64,000 bases of DNA from Williamsia sp. CHRR-6 (GTDB taxonomy: Bacteria > Actinomycetota > Actinomycetes > Mycobacteriales > Mycobacteriaceae): contig NZ_JAHCSG010000004.1 of the NCBI RefSeq assembly GCF_018474015.1, positions 310,001 to 374,000 of the forward strand, in the 5' to 3' direction. A model generated the notes under the pieces. It made no database searches. It worked only from the letters and a program-made list of their open reading frames with translations, and was not told where the DNA came from. Position numbers and translations under genes: made by a program. Positions 16,438 to 24,923 of this stretch are shown here, piece after piece. The first letter of the stretch is position 1. Each line of letters opens with the position of its first letter.

Positions 16438-19400
16438 ATGGCTCAGCACAATGAGGTGGAGTTCGAGAAGGAGATCGCCGAATACCTCGGTGCACATGGG
16501 TGGGAGTACTCACCCAACGGGCAGGGCTACGACAAGGAACGCGCACTGTTCCGCGAGGACGTGCTTGCCTGGCTTGACGAGACCCAGCCCGAGCAGCTCG
16601 CGAAGGTGATCAAGTTCGACTCGAAAGATGTTGTCAAACAGCAGGATCAGCTACTCGACCGGATAGTGAAAGTGCTCGACACGCCGCTGGAGAACAGCGG
16701 CGGGACCTTGAATCTGTTGCGTAAGGGGTTCTCTCACCTCTCGGCGAAGTTCGCGATGTGTGTGTTCCGCCCCGAGGCAACTCTGAACGAGAAGCGGAAC
16801 GCCGACTACGCCGCCGTTCGACTGCGGGTGATGCGTCAGGTCTACTTCTCCACTGCCGATAACCGGTCGGTTGATCTGGTCTTCTTCGTCAACGGGCTCC
16901 CTGTCGCGACCGCGGAACTCAAAACCGACTTCACCCAGACCGTGTCCGACGCGATGACCCAATACCGCACCTCACGGCTCCCGAAGGATCCGCAGACGGG
17001 AAAAGTACAGCCGCTGTTCGTCTCCGGTGCCCGCGCTCTGGTGCACTTCGCGGTGTCGAACGACGAAGTGTGGATGACCACCAAGCTGGCCGGCGAGAAG
17101 ACCCACTTCCTGCCGTTCAACCGGGGAGCCGAAGACGGCGGCGCCGGCAACCCAGTCAACACAAACGGCTCACGTTCTGCGTACCTCTGGGAACGCGTAC
17201 TGCAGCGCGACGCGTGGCTGAACATTCTCGGCCGCCTGATGTACATCAAGCACGAGTCGAACACCGACCCCATCAGCGGCAAGACCACCAAAACGTCGTC
17301 GCTACGGTTCCCGCGGTTCCACCAGTGGGAAGCAGTCACCGAACTCACCGCCGCCGTGACATCCGAGGGTGTCGGCCACCGGTACCTCATCCAGCACCCG
17401 GCCGGCTCGGGTAAGACCGACTCCATCGCCTGGACCGCGCACCGGATGGCGCGGCTGCAGGTGGAGAACACCAAGGTCTTCGACTCGGTCATCGTCGTCA
17501 CCGACCGCAACGTCCTCGATGCACAACTACAGGATGCGATCAAACAGATCGACAACGATCAGGGCATCGTCGTCGGCATCGACCGCGACGCAGCCAGCAA
17601 GGCCGGCGGGTCAAAATCGGGGATGCTGGCGCAGGCACTCACCGACGGCAAGCTGATCATCGTGGTCACCATCCAGACGTTTCCCTTCGCGATGGAGGAG
17701 ATCCAAAAAAACAAGGGGCTCAAAGGCAAGGCATTCGCAGTGATCGCCGACGAAGCGCATTCATCGCAGTCGGGCCAGGTCGCCGGCAAACTCAAAGCCG
17801 TCCTCACCGCTGATGAGTTGCAGGAAATCGAGGACGGCGGCGAGGTGTCCGTCGAGTCGGTGCTCGCGGCCGAAGCCAGCGAGCGCGCCGCCTCGGCGAA
17901 CATCTCCTATTTCGCGTTCACCGCGACACCGAAGGGCAAGACACTCGAGCTGTTCGGCCGCAGACCAACCCCCGACGAGGCACCCGCGCCGTTCCACGTC
18001 TACACGATGAAACAGGCCATCGCGGAGGGCTACATCCTCGACGTCCTGACCGGATACCACTCCTTCAAGCTCGCCTTTCAGATCGGGCAGAACGCCTCCG
18101 TCACCGGCGACGAAGTGGATCAGTCCGAGGCCACGAAGGCCGTGATGAAGTGGGTGAAGCTGAACCCACAGACCATCACACAGAAGGCCGCGATCATCGT
18201 CGAGCATTTCCACGCGAACGTGAGCGGCTTGCTCGACGGTCACGCGAAAGCGATGGTCGTCGCCGACTCACGCAAGGCCGCAGTACGTTTCAAGCTTGCG
18301 ATCGACGGTTACATCGCATCGAAGGGCTATGGGTACGGCACGCTGGCGGCGTTCTCCGGCGCGGTGCAAGATCCCGAGTCCGGCCCCGACGACTTCACCG
18401 AAGCCACCATGAACCCGGGCGTGCGTGACCTGCGCAGAGCATTCACCGGCGATCAGTACAAGGTCATGATCGTGGCCAACAAGTTCCAGACCGGTTTCGA
18501 CCAGCCGCTGCTGTGCGCGATGTATGTCGATCGTCGGCTGTCGGGAGTCACTGCGGTACAGACGCTCTCGCGTCTCAACCGCACTTACCGAACCCCGACG
18601 GGCATACCGAAGACCGCGGCGATGACCCAGGTGGTCGACTTCGTCAACGACCCCGCCACCATCCAGGAATCGTTCGAGCCGTACTTCACCGACGCATTCC
18701 TCGAAACCGAGACCGACCCGAACCTGGTGCATGACCTCTCGGCAAAGCTGGACACGGCCGCCATCTACACCCAAGCCGAGATCGACGAGTGCGCCAAGCG
18801 CTATCTGGAGGGCAAGGGGAACAACGCGCTGTACGGCGCCGTCGACGCAGGTAAGAAGCGGTTCGCCGAGCGGTATCAGGCGGCGCTCATCCACAACGGC
18901 GGCGAGGGGGACAAAGCCGCGCTGGCCGAGCTCGACATGTTCCGCAAGGACGTCGGGTCGTTTGTGCGCCTGTATGACTTCATGTCGCAGATCATCGACT
19001 ACGGCGACCCCGAGCTGGAGAAGAAGCAGATCTATCTGCGCGCACTCGAAGCAGTGATTCGGCCCGACAACTACACCGCACCGATCGACCTGTCGGGGGT
19101 GGTGTTGCAGCACGTGAAACAGATCGACCGCGGCCAGGTCGACATCGGATTCGGGACCAGAGTGGGACTCAAAGGGACCACCGCGGCCGGCTCCGGTGAG
19201 AAGCGCGACCCGACGATGGTCGCGTTCCAGGTGGTCCTCGATCGGCTCAACGACCTGTTCGGTTCCGAGGACTTCACCGAGAGTCAGAAGGTGTCGTTCA
19301 TCGAGTCACTCCTGCGGACACTGCTCGACAACGAGTCGCTGATCCAGCAGGCCAAGGTCAACACGCCCAAGCAGTTCACCGAGTCACCCGACTTCGACGA

Positions 19401-19551
19401 CGCTGTCACCGACGCCGTCGCCGACAACCAAGGCGCCCACCAGAAGATGAGTGACTACTTCTTCACCAACAGCCCCGGCCGCGCTCACCTCATCTCCGAC
19501 ATCGCCAAGTGGTTCTATCAGGTCGTCACGAGGGAGAGTGAAAATGCGTAA
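16438..19551 (+). CDS. hsdR: Type I restriction endonuclease / translocase subunit
   Basis: A 1037-residue HsdR. The N-terminal nuclease domain has the PD-(D/E)XK residues Asp146 (VDLVFFVNG) and Glu160-x-Lys162 (AELKTD). The SF2 motor has Walker A PAGSGKT (321-327), the DEAH box (438-441), FAFTATP and the arginine-finger region LSRLNRTYRTP. It translocates DNA and cleaves unmodified targets with HsdM/HsdS. The length is typical and no frame disruption is seen. ATG 16438 is preceded only by a weak ribosome binding site, in line with low expression of the toxic subunit. Confidence 0.96.
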   Translation: MAQHNEVEFEKEIAEYLGAHGWEYSPNGQGYDKERALFREDVLAWLDETQPEQLAKVIKFDSKDVVKQQDQLLDRIVKVLDTPLENSGGTLNLLRKGFSHLSAKFAMCVFRPEATLNEKRNADYAAVRLRVMRQVYFSTADNRSVDLVFFVNGLPVATAELKTDFTQTVSDAMTQYRTSRLPKDPQTGKVQPLFVSGARALVHFAVSNDEVWMTTKLAGEKTHFLPFNRGAEDGGAGNPVNTNGSRSAYLWERVLQRDAWLNILGRLMYIKHESNTDPISGKTTKTSSLRFPRFHQWEAVTELTAAVTSEGVGHRYLIQHPAGSGKTDSIAWTAHRMARLQVENTKVFDSVIVVTDRNVLDAQLQDAIKQIDNDQGIVVGIDRDAASKAGGSKSGMLAQALTDGKLIIVVTIQTFPFAMEEIQKNKGLKGKAFAVIADEAHSSQSGQVAGKLKAVLTADELQEIEDGGEVSVESVLAAEASERAASANISYFAFTATPKGKTLELFGRRPTPDEAPAPFHVYTMKQAIAEGYILDVLTGYHSFKLAFQIGQNASVTGDEVDQSEATKAVMKWVKLNPQTITQKAAIIVEHFHANVSGLLDGHAKAMVVADSRKAAVRFKLAIDGYIASKGYGYGTLAAFSGAVQDPESGPDDFTEATMNPGVRDLRRAFTGDQYKVMIVANKFQTGFDQPLLCAMYVDRRLSGVTAVQTLSRLNRTYRTPTGIPKTAAMTQVVDFVNDPATIQESFEPYFTDAFLETETDPNLVHDLSAKLDTAAIYTQAEIDECAKRYLEGKGNNALYGAVDAGKKRFAERYQAALIHNGGEGDKAALAELDMFRKDVGSFVRLYDFMSQIIDYGDPELEKKQIYLRALEAVIRPDNYTAPIDLSGVVLQHVKQIDRGQVDIGFGTRVGLKGTTAAGSGEKRDPTMVAFQVVLDRLNDLFGSEDFTESQKVSFIESLLRTLLDNESLIQQAKVNTPKQFTESPDFDDAVTDAVADNQGAHQKMSDYFFTNSPGRAHLISDIAKWFYQVVTRESENA

Positions 19552-19792
19552 CCGCCAGTACTGGGACGATCTAATGAACGAGGGACGTGGACTTACGCGA
19601 GAAGCGGAGGGCGAAGCCCGTGGCCTACGCGTGCCCCGACATCCCGACGACCGTGCGCGAGTTCACGAGGTTGCGCAGCGGTGGCGCGATTCGATCGCGG
19701 ACAAGCGTCATCGGGAGCGCGATCGCCCTGAGCATCAACTCCAGGACGTCACGACGCGTATCGCAGCCTGCACCCCCATGCCGACAGGGTGA
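19544..19792 (+). CDS. Small protein terminating the type I RM operon (82 aa)
   Basis: An 82-residue, strongly charged protein (MRNRQYWDDLMNEGRGLTRE ... ADKRHRERDRPEHQLQD) with helix propensity and no hydrophobic segment. I do not recognise it. Its ATG lies inside the end of hsdR (8-nt overlap) and is preceded by a good ribosome binding site AGGGAGAG, which argues for real translation coupled to hsdR. It could be an anti-restriction or regulatory accessory. The next 80 bp lead to the right-hand direct repeat. Confidence 0.5.
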   Translation: MRNRQYWDDLMNEGRGLTREAEGEARGLRVPRHPDDRARVHEVAQRWRDSIADKRHRERDRPEHQLQDVTTRIAACTPMPTG

Positions 19793-19820
19793 TCGGGCCG
19801 CGCGGCGAACCCCGGCGCTG

Positions 19821-19881
19821 AGCCCGAGACTGCGCCCAGCAAACCGAACGGACCGCCAACCGCGTTCCGCGGAACGCGGTT
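19821..19881. repeat. Direct repeat with palindrome copy 3, right flank of the RM island
   Basis: Positions 19821-19880 match 11674-11733 (about 52/60 overall, 43/45 in the inner part). The palindrome core is at 19859-19880 and extends to 24 bp of perfect symmetry (19858-19881). It lies 69 bp upstream of the HNH gene, so it serves as both the right edge of the RM cassette and the left edge of the HNH cassette. Confidence 0.88.
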
Positions 19882-19949
19882 CTGCCATTGTCATAGGGTC
19901 CCGATAGGCTGCGTTCAGTTAGAAAATCGCAGTTCACGGGGGTATTTCA

Positions 19950-21344
19950 GTGTCGGTTACAGCCATTTCTTCAACGTCGTCGGATCTGTTTGATCAGGCA
20001 GCGCCCGAAGGGTTGAGTGATCGGGAGTTGACTGATCGGGTGGTTGGGCATGCCACTCAGATCGCGGCGTTGACGGCCCGGTTCCTCGACCTGCTGCGCG
20101 TGTTCGATGAGCGGGGGGTGTGGAACGGGGCTGGTATCCGCTCGTGCGCGCACTGGCTGTCCTGGAAAACCGGGTTGTCGTTGCGGACTGCGCAGGATCA
20201 TCTGCGGATCGCCCACGCCCTGACCGAGCTACCCCTGTTGCATGCCGCGTTCGCGCAGGGTCGCCTGTCGTATTCGAAGATCCGGGCGGTCACCCGGGTC
20301 GCCACCCCCGACCGGGAAACCGAACTGGTGAACCTTGCGATCTCGGCGACCGCCGCCCAGGTGGAGCGGGTGGTCCGTTCCATCGCCCACATCGACCGCG
20401 CCCAGGATGAGTATGCGGCCGGGCGGGTCGAATCATCGGCCCGGTGGCGGTGGTGCAATGACGGGACCCTGGCGGTGACGATGCGACTGTCCCCGGTCGA
20501 TGGGGCCCGGTTCCTGGCCGGGGTGGTGCGCAGCGAATACGAACGGACCCGCACCACCGGCGACCCCGATGTCCCCATCCCCACCACCACCGGCGACGAC
20601 GGCGAGGAGGTGGTGGTGGCGGCGAAACCGGATCTGTGGCGCCATGTTCCCGCCAACATCGCTGATGCGGTGATCGTGATGGCCGATGCCGCCCGCACCG
20701 CGATCGCCATGCCGGAGTTCGCGCCCGGCGCCGAAATCGTCATCCACACCGACACCGACAGCCCCACCGATTCCAGCGTGGATGCGCATCTCGATGATGG
20801 TCCCGCTCTCACGGCCGCCGAGGTAGATGAAGCATCCTGCGGTGGTTCCACCCGCACCATCGATCACGCAACGCGGACCCGGGCGGGTCGGCGTGGGGTG
20901 GCGTTGACGTTCGGGCGTAAACGCCGTCTCCCGACTCATGCTTTGCTGCGGGTGGTGTTCGAACGTGACCGTGGTTGTCGGCATCCGGTGTGTGGCCGTA
21001 CCCGACATCTACACGCCCATCATGTGCGGTTCTGGCGTGACGGTGGCACCACCGACCCCGACAACCTGATCATGCTGTGTTCCACCCACCACCAGGCACT
21101 GCACCACGGGGTGTTCACCATCGCCGCCCACGGTAACCAACAATTCAGTTTCCACCGCCCCGACGGCACCCTCATCGACACCGCACCCACACTCGCGGTG
21201 ACCGGAGACTGGTTGCCCAACACCACACTTCGTCCCACCGCGATCACACCCATCGAACCCGGACCCCTCGACCTGGCCTACACCATCGAAGTCCTCTACG
21301 GCATCTGGGACCACACACCATCACGCCACCCGATCGCCGCCTGA
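19950..21344 (+). CDS. DUF222/HNH endonuclease-domain protein (13E12 repeat family)
   Basis: A 464-residue protein with an N-terminal DUF222 helical region and a C-terminal HNH domain: CRHPVCGRTRHLHAHH, then DNLIMLCSTHHQALH, giving two metal-site cysteine pairs and the HNH histidines. Members are multi-copy in mycolic-acid actinobacteria (REP13E12 in M. tuberculosis), and their role is unknown; mobility or DNA cleavage is suspected. The GTG start follows GGGGGT by 8 nt. The gene is bounded on both sides by identical palindromes, and the stop codon lies inside the right-hand one. Confidence 0.9.
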   Translation: MSVTAISSTSSDLFDQAAPEGLSDRELTDRVVGHATQIAALTARFLDLLRVFDERGVWNGAGIRSCAHWLSWKTGLSLRTAQDHLRIAHALTELPLLHAAFAQGRLSYSKIRAVTRVATPDRETELVNLAISATAAQVERVVRSIAHIDRAQDEYAAGRVESSARWRWCNDGTLAVTMRLSPVDGARFLAGVVRSEYERTRTTGDPDVPIPTTTGDDGEEVVVAAKPDLWRHVPANIADAVIVMADAARTAIAMPEFAPGAEIVIHTDTDSPTDSSVDAHLDDGPALTAAEVDEASCGGSTRTIDHATRTRAGRRGVALTFGRKRRLPTHALLRVVFERDRGCRHPVCGRTRHLHAHHVRFWRDGGTTDPDNLIMLCSTHHQALHHGVFTIAAHGNQQFSFHRPDGTLIDTAPTLAVTGDWLPNTTLRPTAITPIEPGPLDLAYTIEVLYGIWDHTPSRHPIAA

Positions 21345-21368
21345 CCGCGTTCCGCGGAACGCGGTCAG
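21341..21368. repeat. Palindromic repeat element, copy 4 (28-bp perfect dyad)
   Basis: The same 22-bp palindrome (21344-21365) is extended to 28 bp of perfect symmetry. It overlaps the TGA of the HNH gene and ends 2 bp before the stop codon of the convergent lipoprotein gene, so it would act as a bidirectional hairpin between them. It is the right edge of the accessory island. Confidence 0.9.
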
Positions 21369-21369
21369 T

Positions 21370-22326
21370 TCAGCGCCGGCAGGTGTCGTAGTCCGCGCGG
21401 ATTCGCTGTTCCAGATCCGCAGCGGCCTTCTCAAAGTCGGTGTCTGCGTGACGGCCATATGTTCGCGGATAGTCGCAGCTTCCTACCGACACCACGCCAT
21501 CAGCGTCTCGCTCCCAGGTCGCCACCGCTGGGCTGACACTCCAGCTCAGGCGCACCGGATGAGCCCGGTCAGCACCCAGCGACGCGATGACGCCCCGCAC
21601 ATTCGCGTCAGCGACTTCCTGGGTCCCCGCATCGATGGCCAGCTCTGTGATCAAGCCGCCGTCGACGGCAACGGAGGTGACAAGGATTGTCAACGCGCGG
21701 ATCCGACCCTCCAGTTGCCGTAGTCGCGCCGCCGCCACCGGGGTGGTAACCGTCCAGCGCGGCTGGGCGGCGCGTGCTTTCGGGCTCGCAACAATGCTCC
21801 CGCGAGCCGGACCGATTGCCGCTGCCATCGCACCCGCCACGGCACCCGCAGCATCGACCGGATCTGTGGCACCCATGATCTCCACGTCGATACGACCCGA
21901 CCGCAGAAACACCGTCACGTGATCGGCCGTCACCCGACGCTGCGCGCTGCGGGCCGTCGCCAGAACTGTCGCGGCGTTCTCGGGTGTGAGCTGCTTCTCC
22001 GATTCGACGCGAACGCCTGCACCCAGATCGATACTCACGGGGGTGGCGTAGTCATCGAAGTCGTGACCCATCAAGGTGTTCATCCGATGAACCATCGCCA
22101 CCACCTGGGCGTCGTCGGCGCCGGACATGCCGACATCGATACTCACGGTGTACCCGCTGTCAAAACCGTTGACGTAGGACACATCTGCGCTGCCCACACC
22201 AGGAACGCCCCGCAACGCTGACTCCAACTCGGCGGCTTCGGCACTCCGATCCGGCGCGCTACAACCAGCGGTGACGAGCGTGATCGCCGACACGATCAAC
22301 GCAACCGCGAACACTCGACTTCTCAT
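21370..22326 (-). CDS. Predicted lipoprotein
   Basis: A 318-residue protein with a lipoprotein signal peptide (MRSRVFAVALIVSAITLV, lipobox TAGC, Cys22). The mature part has two strand-helix repeats around segments such as SYVNGFDSGYTVSIDVGMSG and RIDVEIMG, similar in feel to other actinobacterial envelope lipoproteins of unknown function. It is anchored at the outer face of the cytoplasmic membrane. The C-terminus has two cysteines that could pair (VGSCDYP and YDTCRR). The gene converges on the HNH gene. No specific function can be assigned. Confidence 0.75.
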   Translation of the reverse strand: MRSRVFAVALIVSAITLVTAGCSAPDRSAEAAELESALRGVPGVGSADVSYVNGFDSGYTVSIDVGMSGADDAQVVAMVHRMNTLMGHDFDDYATPVSIDLGAGVRVESEKQLTPENAATVLATARSAQRRVTADHVTVFLRSGRIDVEIMGATDPVDAAGAVAGAMAAAIGPARGSIVASPKARAAQPRWTVTTPVAAARLRQLEGRIRALTILVTSVAVDGGLITELAIDAGTQEVADANVRGVIASLGADRAHPVRLSWSVSPAVATWERDADGVVSVGSCDYPRTYGRHADTDFEKAAADLEQRIRADYDTCRR

Positions 22327-22398
22327 GCACTCAGCGTCACAGCACTGAGCTGTCGGGCGACAGCGTAGAACTACGTGGCGTCCGGCGGCGGCATGCGG

Positions 22399-22788
22399 CT
22401 ATCCATACGAACGCGCGACGAAACGCACACCCTCCGGTGCCTCCAGGCTGAACCCCGAACCCCGCCCGCGGGCCACGTCGAGAACCACCTCGCCCGACTC
22501 CCAGCCGTCAGCGAACTCGTCGGCCACCAACACCGTCACCGGCGGCAGGGGGTCGGGCAGCACGATCTCACCGACCGCCACCTCACGGCTACCGGCGTGC
22601 AGGGTGCCCACCGCGTGACACATCGGGTCCGACCCGGCGCACGCCCCTCCGGCGTGATGCACCACCAGCGCACCGTGCAACTCGGTGAGCGTGGTCAGCA
22701 GGTCGCGCGCCCCGCTGCTGACCAGCACGGTGGGCGCACCCGTCGTGACGACCGGGGCGTGACGGGCGAAGTTCTCCAAAACGGACAT
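22399..22788 (-). CDS. DUF779 protein, paralogue B
   Basis: A 129-residue DUF779 protein: LTELHGALVVHHAGGACAGS, DPMCHAVG, VLDVARGRGSGFSLEAPEGV. The conserved Cys residues could bind metal. DUF779 genes regularly accompany NAD-dependent aldehyde dehydrogenases in actinobacteria (for example next to aldA of M. tuberculosis), and an accessory role is inferred. It is a diverged duplicate of the neighbouring gene: here GGACAGSDPMC replaces GGCCDGSAPMC, and the C-terminal tail after RFVARSYG is missing. ATG 22788 was taken as start because the conserved block begins just after it. Confidence 0.82.
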   Translation of the reverse strand: MSVLENFARHAPVVTTGAPTVLVSSGARDLLTTLTELHGALVVHHAGGACAGSDPMCHAVGTLHAGSREVAVGEIVLPDPLPPVTVLVADEFADGWESGEVVLDVARGRGSGFSLEAPEGVRFVARSYG

Positions 22789-22831
22789 CGGCCAATGATG
22801 AGCACAGCGGCGTCCATCCGCACATCGAGAT

Positions 22832-23248
22832 TCAGCCGGCCACCTCGGCCCCACGCCGCGGCGGGCATGCATCCAACCAAGTGTTCTCGGCCTCGTTGAA
22901 CACCCGCGACCGGGACAGGAACCGCACCCCCTCCGGCGCCTCCAGGGAGAACCCGGCCCCACGGCCAGGCACCACGTCGAGGATGAGCTGAGTGTGTTTC
23001 CACAGCTCGTACTGGTCGCCTCCAATCCAAACCCGAACGGCCGGAATGGGTTCGGGCAAGTCGATTTCGCCCAGCAGCACGTCTCGCTGGCCGACCCGGT
23101 ACTCGCCCACCGGGTAACACATGGGAGCAGACCCGTCGCAGCATCCACCGGATTGGTGGATCATGAGACCGCCGTGCAGCTCGGACAGTTTCGTCAACAG
23201 CTGCACGGCGGGCTCAGTTGCGACGACTCGTTCTGTAGCAGTCATCAC
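22832..23248 (-). CDS. DUF779 protein, paralogue A
   Basis: A 138-residue DUF779 protein: LSELHGGLMIHQSGGCCDGS, APMCYPVGEYRVG, DVVPGRGAGFSLEAPEGV. It is the canonical copy, with the GGCCDGS motif and the C-terminal extension (FNEAENTWLDACPPRRG). It lies 33 bp downstream of the aldehyde dehydrogenase gene on the same strand, so the three genes probably form one operon. The likely role is as an accessory or stability factor for the dehydrogenase (inference from recurrent gene pairing). Confidence 0.85.
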   Translation of the reverse strand: MMTATERVVATEPAVQLLTKLSELHGGLMIHQSGGCCDGSAPMCYPVGEYRVGQRDVLLGEIDLPEPIPAVRVWIGGDQYELWKHTQLILDVVPGRGAGFSLEAPEGVRFLSRSRVFNEAENTWLDACPPRRGAEVAG

Positions 23249-23281
23249 AGTCCTTTTGTGGTGGCAGTCACGCCGAGGGGA

Positions 23282-24805
23282 TCAGAAGAATCCCTTCGCG
23301 CTCTGCGCGTAGCCGACCAAGAGGTTCTTGGTCTGCTGGTAGTGATCCAGCATCATCTTGTGGGTCTCACGCCCGATGCCGGACTGCTTGTACCCGCCGA
23401 ACGCCGCGTGCGCCGGGTAGTCGTGATACGTGTTGGTCCACACTCGCCCGGCCTGGATCTCCCGCCCGGCGCGGTAGGCGGTGGCACCGTCACGCGACCA
23501 CACCCCGGCACCCAATCCGTACAGGGTGTCGTTGGCGATCGACATCGCCTCGGCGTAGTCGGAGAACGACGTGACCGACAGCACCGGGCCGAAGATCTCC
23601 TCCTGGAAGATGCGCATCTTGTTGTTGCCCTCGAACACCGTCGGCTTGATGTAGTAGCCGCCGGCCAGGTCGCCGTCGAGCTGCGCCGCCTCCCCACCGG
23701 TCAGCACCTTCGCGCCTTCCTCCCGGCCGATGTTGAGGTAGGACTGGATCTTCTCGAACTGATCGTTGGACGCTTGCGCACCCATCATGGTGTCGGTGTC
23801 GAGCGGGTTGCCCTGCTTGATCTGCTCGACCCGCTTGATGGCGTGGTCCATGAACTCGTCGTACATCGACTTCTGCACCAGCGCGCGGCTGGGGCAGGTG
23901 CACACCTCGCCCTGGTTGAGGGCGAACATCGAAAACCCTTCCAGCGCCCGGTCGAGGAAACCGTCCTGCGCGGCCATCACGTCGGAGAAGAAGATGTTCG
24001 GGCTCTTGCCGCCCAGCTCCAGGGTGACCGGGATGATGTTCTCCGAGGCGTACTGCATGATCAGGCGCCCGGTGGTGGTCTCACCGGTGAACGCGATCTT
24101 GCGGATCCGGTTCGACGAGGCCAGCGGCTTGCCCGCCTCCACACCGAAGCCGTTGACGATGTTGATGACTCCCGGGGGCAGCAGGTCCTCGATCAGGCTC
24201 ATCACGTAGAGGATGGACACCGGGGTCTGCTCGGCCGGCTTGAGCACCACCGCGTTGCCGGCGGCGATGGCGGGCGCCAACTTCCAAATGGCCATCAGGA
24301 TGGGGAAGTTCCACGGGATGATCTGACCGACCACACCCAGTGGCTCGTGGAAGTGGTAGGCGACGGTGTCCTCGTCCACCTCAGAGATCGAACCCTCTTG
24401 TGCGCGAAGGGCTCCCGCGAAGTAGCGGAGGTGATCGATCGCCAACGGGATGTCGGCGGCCAACGTCTCGCGCACCGCCTTGCCGTTCTCCCACGCCTCG
24501 GCGACGGCGATCTTCTCCAGGTTCTGCTCGAGCCGGTCGGCGATGCGCAGCAGCGTCAGCGACCGCTCCGCCACGGGCGTCTTGCCCCACGCGGGCGCGG
24601 CGGCGTGCGCGGCATCGAGAGCGAGGTCGATGTCCTCGGCGGTCGAACGAGCCACCTCGCAGAAGGTCTTACCGTTGACCGGCGAGGGGTTCTCGAAGTA
24701 TTGGCCCTTGACCGGCGGCACCCACTTGCCGCCGATCCAGTTGTCGTAGCGCGATTCGAAGTTCATGATCGCGCCGTCGGTACCGGGTTGTGCGAACACG
24801 GGCAT
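23282..24805 (-). CDS. NAD-dependent aldehyde dehydrogenase
   Basis: A 507-residue class I/II aldehyde dehydrogenase: cofactor-site [14 protein letters not shown], general-base Glu in [12 protein letters not shown], catalytic Cys in GEVCTCPSR, and the C-terminal motif [14 protein letters not shown]. It oxidises aliphatic aldehydes (acetaldehyde, propanal type) to acids. I chose ATG 24805 because GGAGG sits 8 nt upstream; the open frame extends further to 24880 without a comparable site. The partner DUF779 genes follow, and an upstream dyad plus the GAF regulator 2 kb away suggest aldehyde- or alcohol-induced expression. Confidence 0.93.
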   Translation of the reverse strand: MPVFAQPGTDGAIMNFESRYDNWIGGKWVPPVKGQYFENPSPVNGKTFCEVARSTAEDIDLALDAAHAAAPAWGKTPVAERSLTLLRIADRLEQNLEKIAVAEAWENGKAVRETLAADIPLAIDHLRYFAGALRAQEGSISEVDEDTVAYHFHEPLGVVGQIIPWNFPILMAIWKLAPAIAAGNAVVLKPAEQTPVSILYVMSLIEDLLPPGVINIVNGFGVEAGKPLASSNRIRKIAFTGETTTGRLIMQYASENIIPVTLELGGKSPNIFFSDVMAAQDGFLDRALEGFSMFALNQGEVCTCPSRALVQKSMYDEFMDHAIKRVEQIKQGNPLDTDTMMGAQASNDQFEKIQSYLNIGREEGAKVLTGGEAAQLDGDLAGGYYIKPTVFEGNNKMRIFQEEIFGPVLSVTSFSDYAEAMSIANDTLYGLGAGVWSRDGATAYRAGREIQAGRVWTNTYHDYPAHAAFGGYKQSGIGRETHKMMLDHYQQTKNLLVGYAQSAKGFF

Positions 24806-24828
24806 CGTGTGGACCTCCATGTGAGGGG

Positions 24829-24879
24829 TTGTGATGTACACCACAAACGTACGCCGCATCACGTTGCAAGGCCGTTGCA
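24829..24879. promoter_or_regulatory. Candidate activator sites upstream of aldehyde dehydrogenase
   Basis: TTGTGATGTACACCACAA at 24829-24846 is symmetric at 16 of 18 positions. Two direct copies of CGTTGCA (24862-24868 and 24873-24879) follow at 11-bp spacing, one helical turn. They lie in the 118-bp region between the divergent aldehyde dehydrogenase and SRPBCC genes. TGT-N-ACA dyads are typical of AcoR-like activators, and a related site precedes the GAF regulator gene. Confidence 0.5.
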
Positions 24880-24923
24880 TCTGGCGCGGGCGGGATGCCG
24901 TGATCGCGAGCTACGGTGGAGCC

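Noticed and set aside
10345-21368. Possible integrative element or prophage
   Set aside because: No integrase, transposase, excisionase or phage structural gene is present, and no tRNA gene borders the region.
10345-21368. The repeated palindromes as a CRISPR array
   Set aside because: Copies are 1.4-8.1 kb apart with genes between them, and there is no cas gene.
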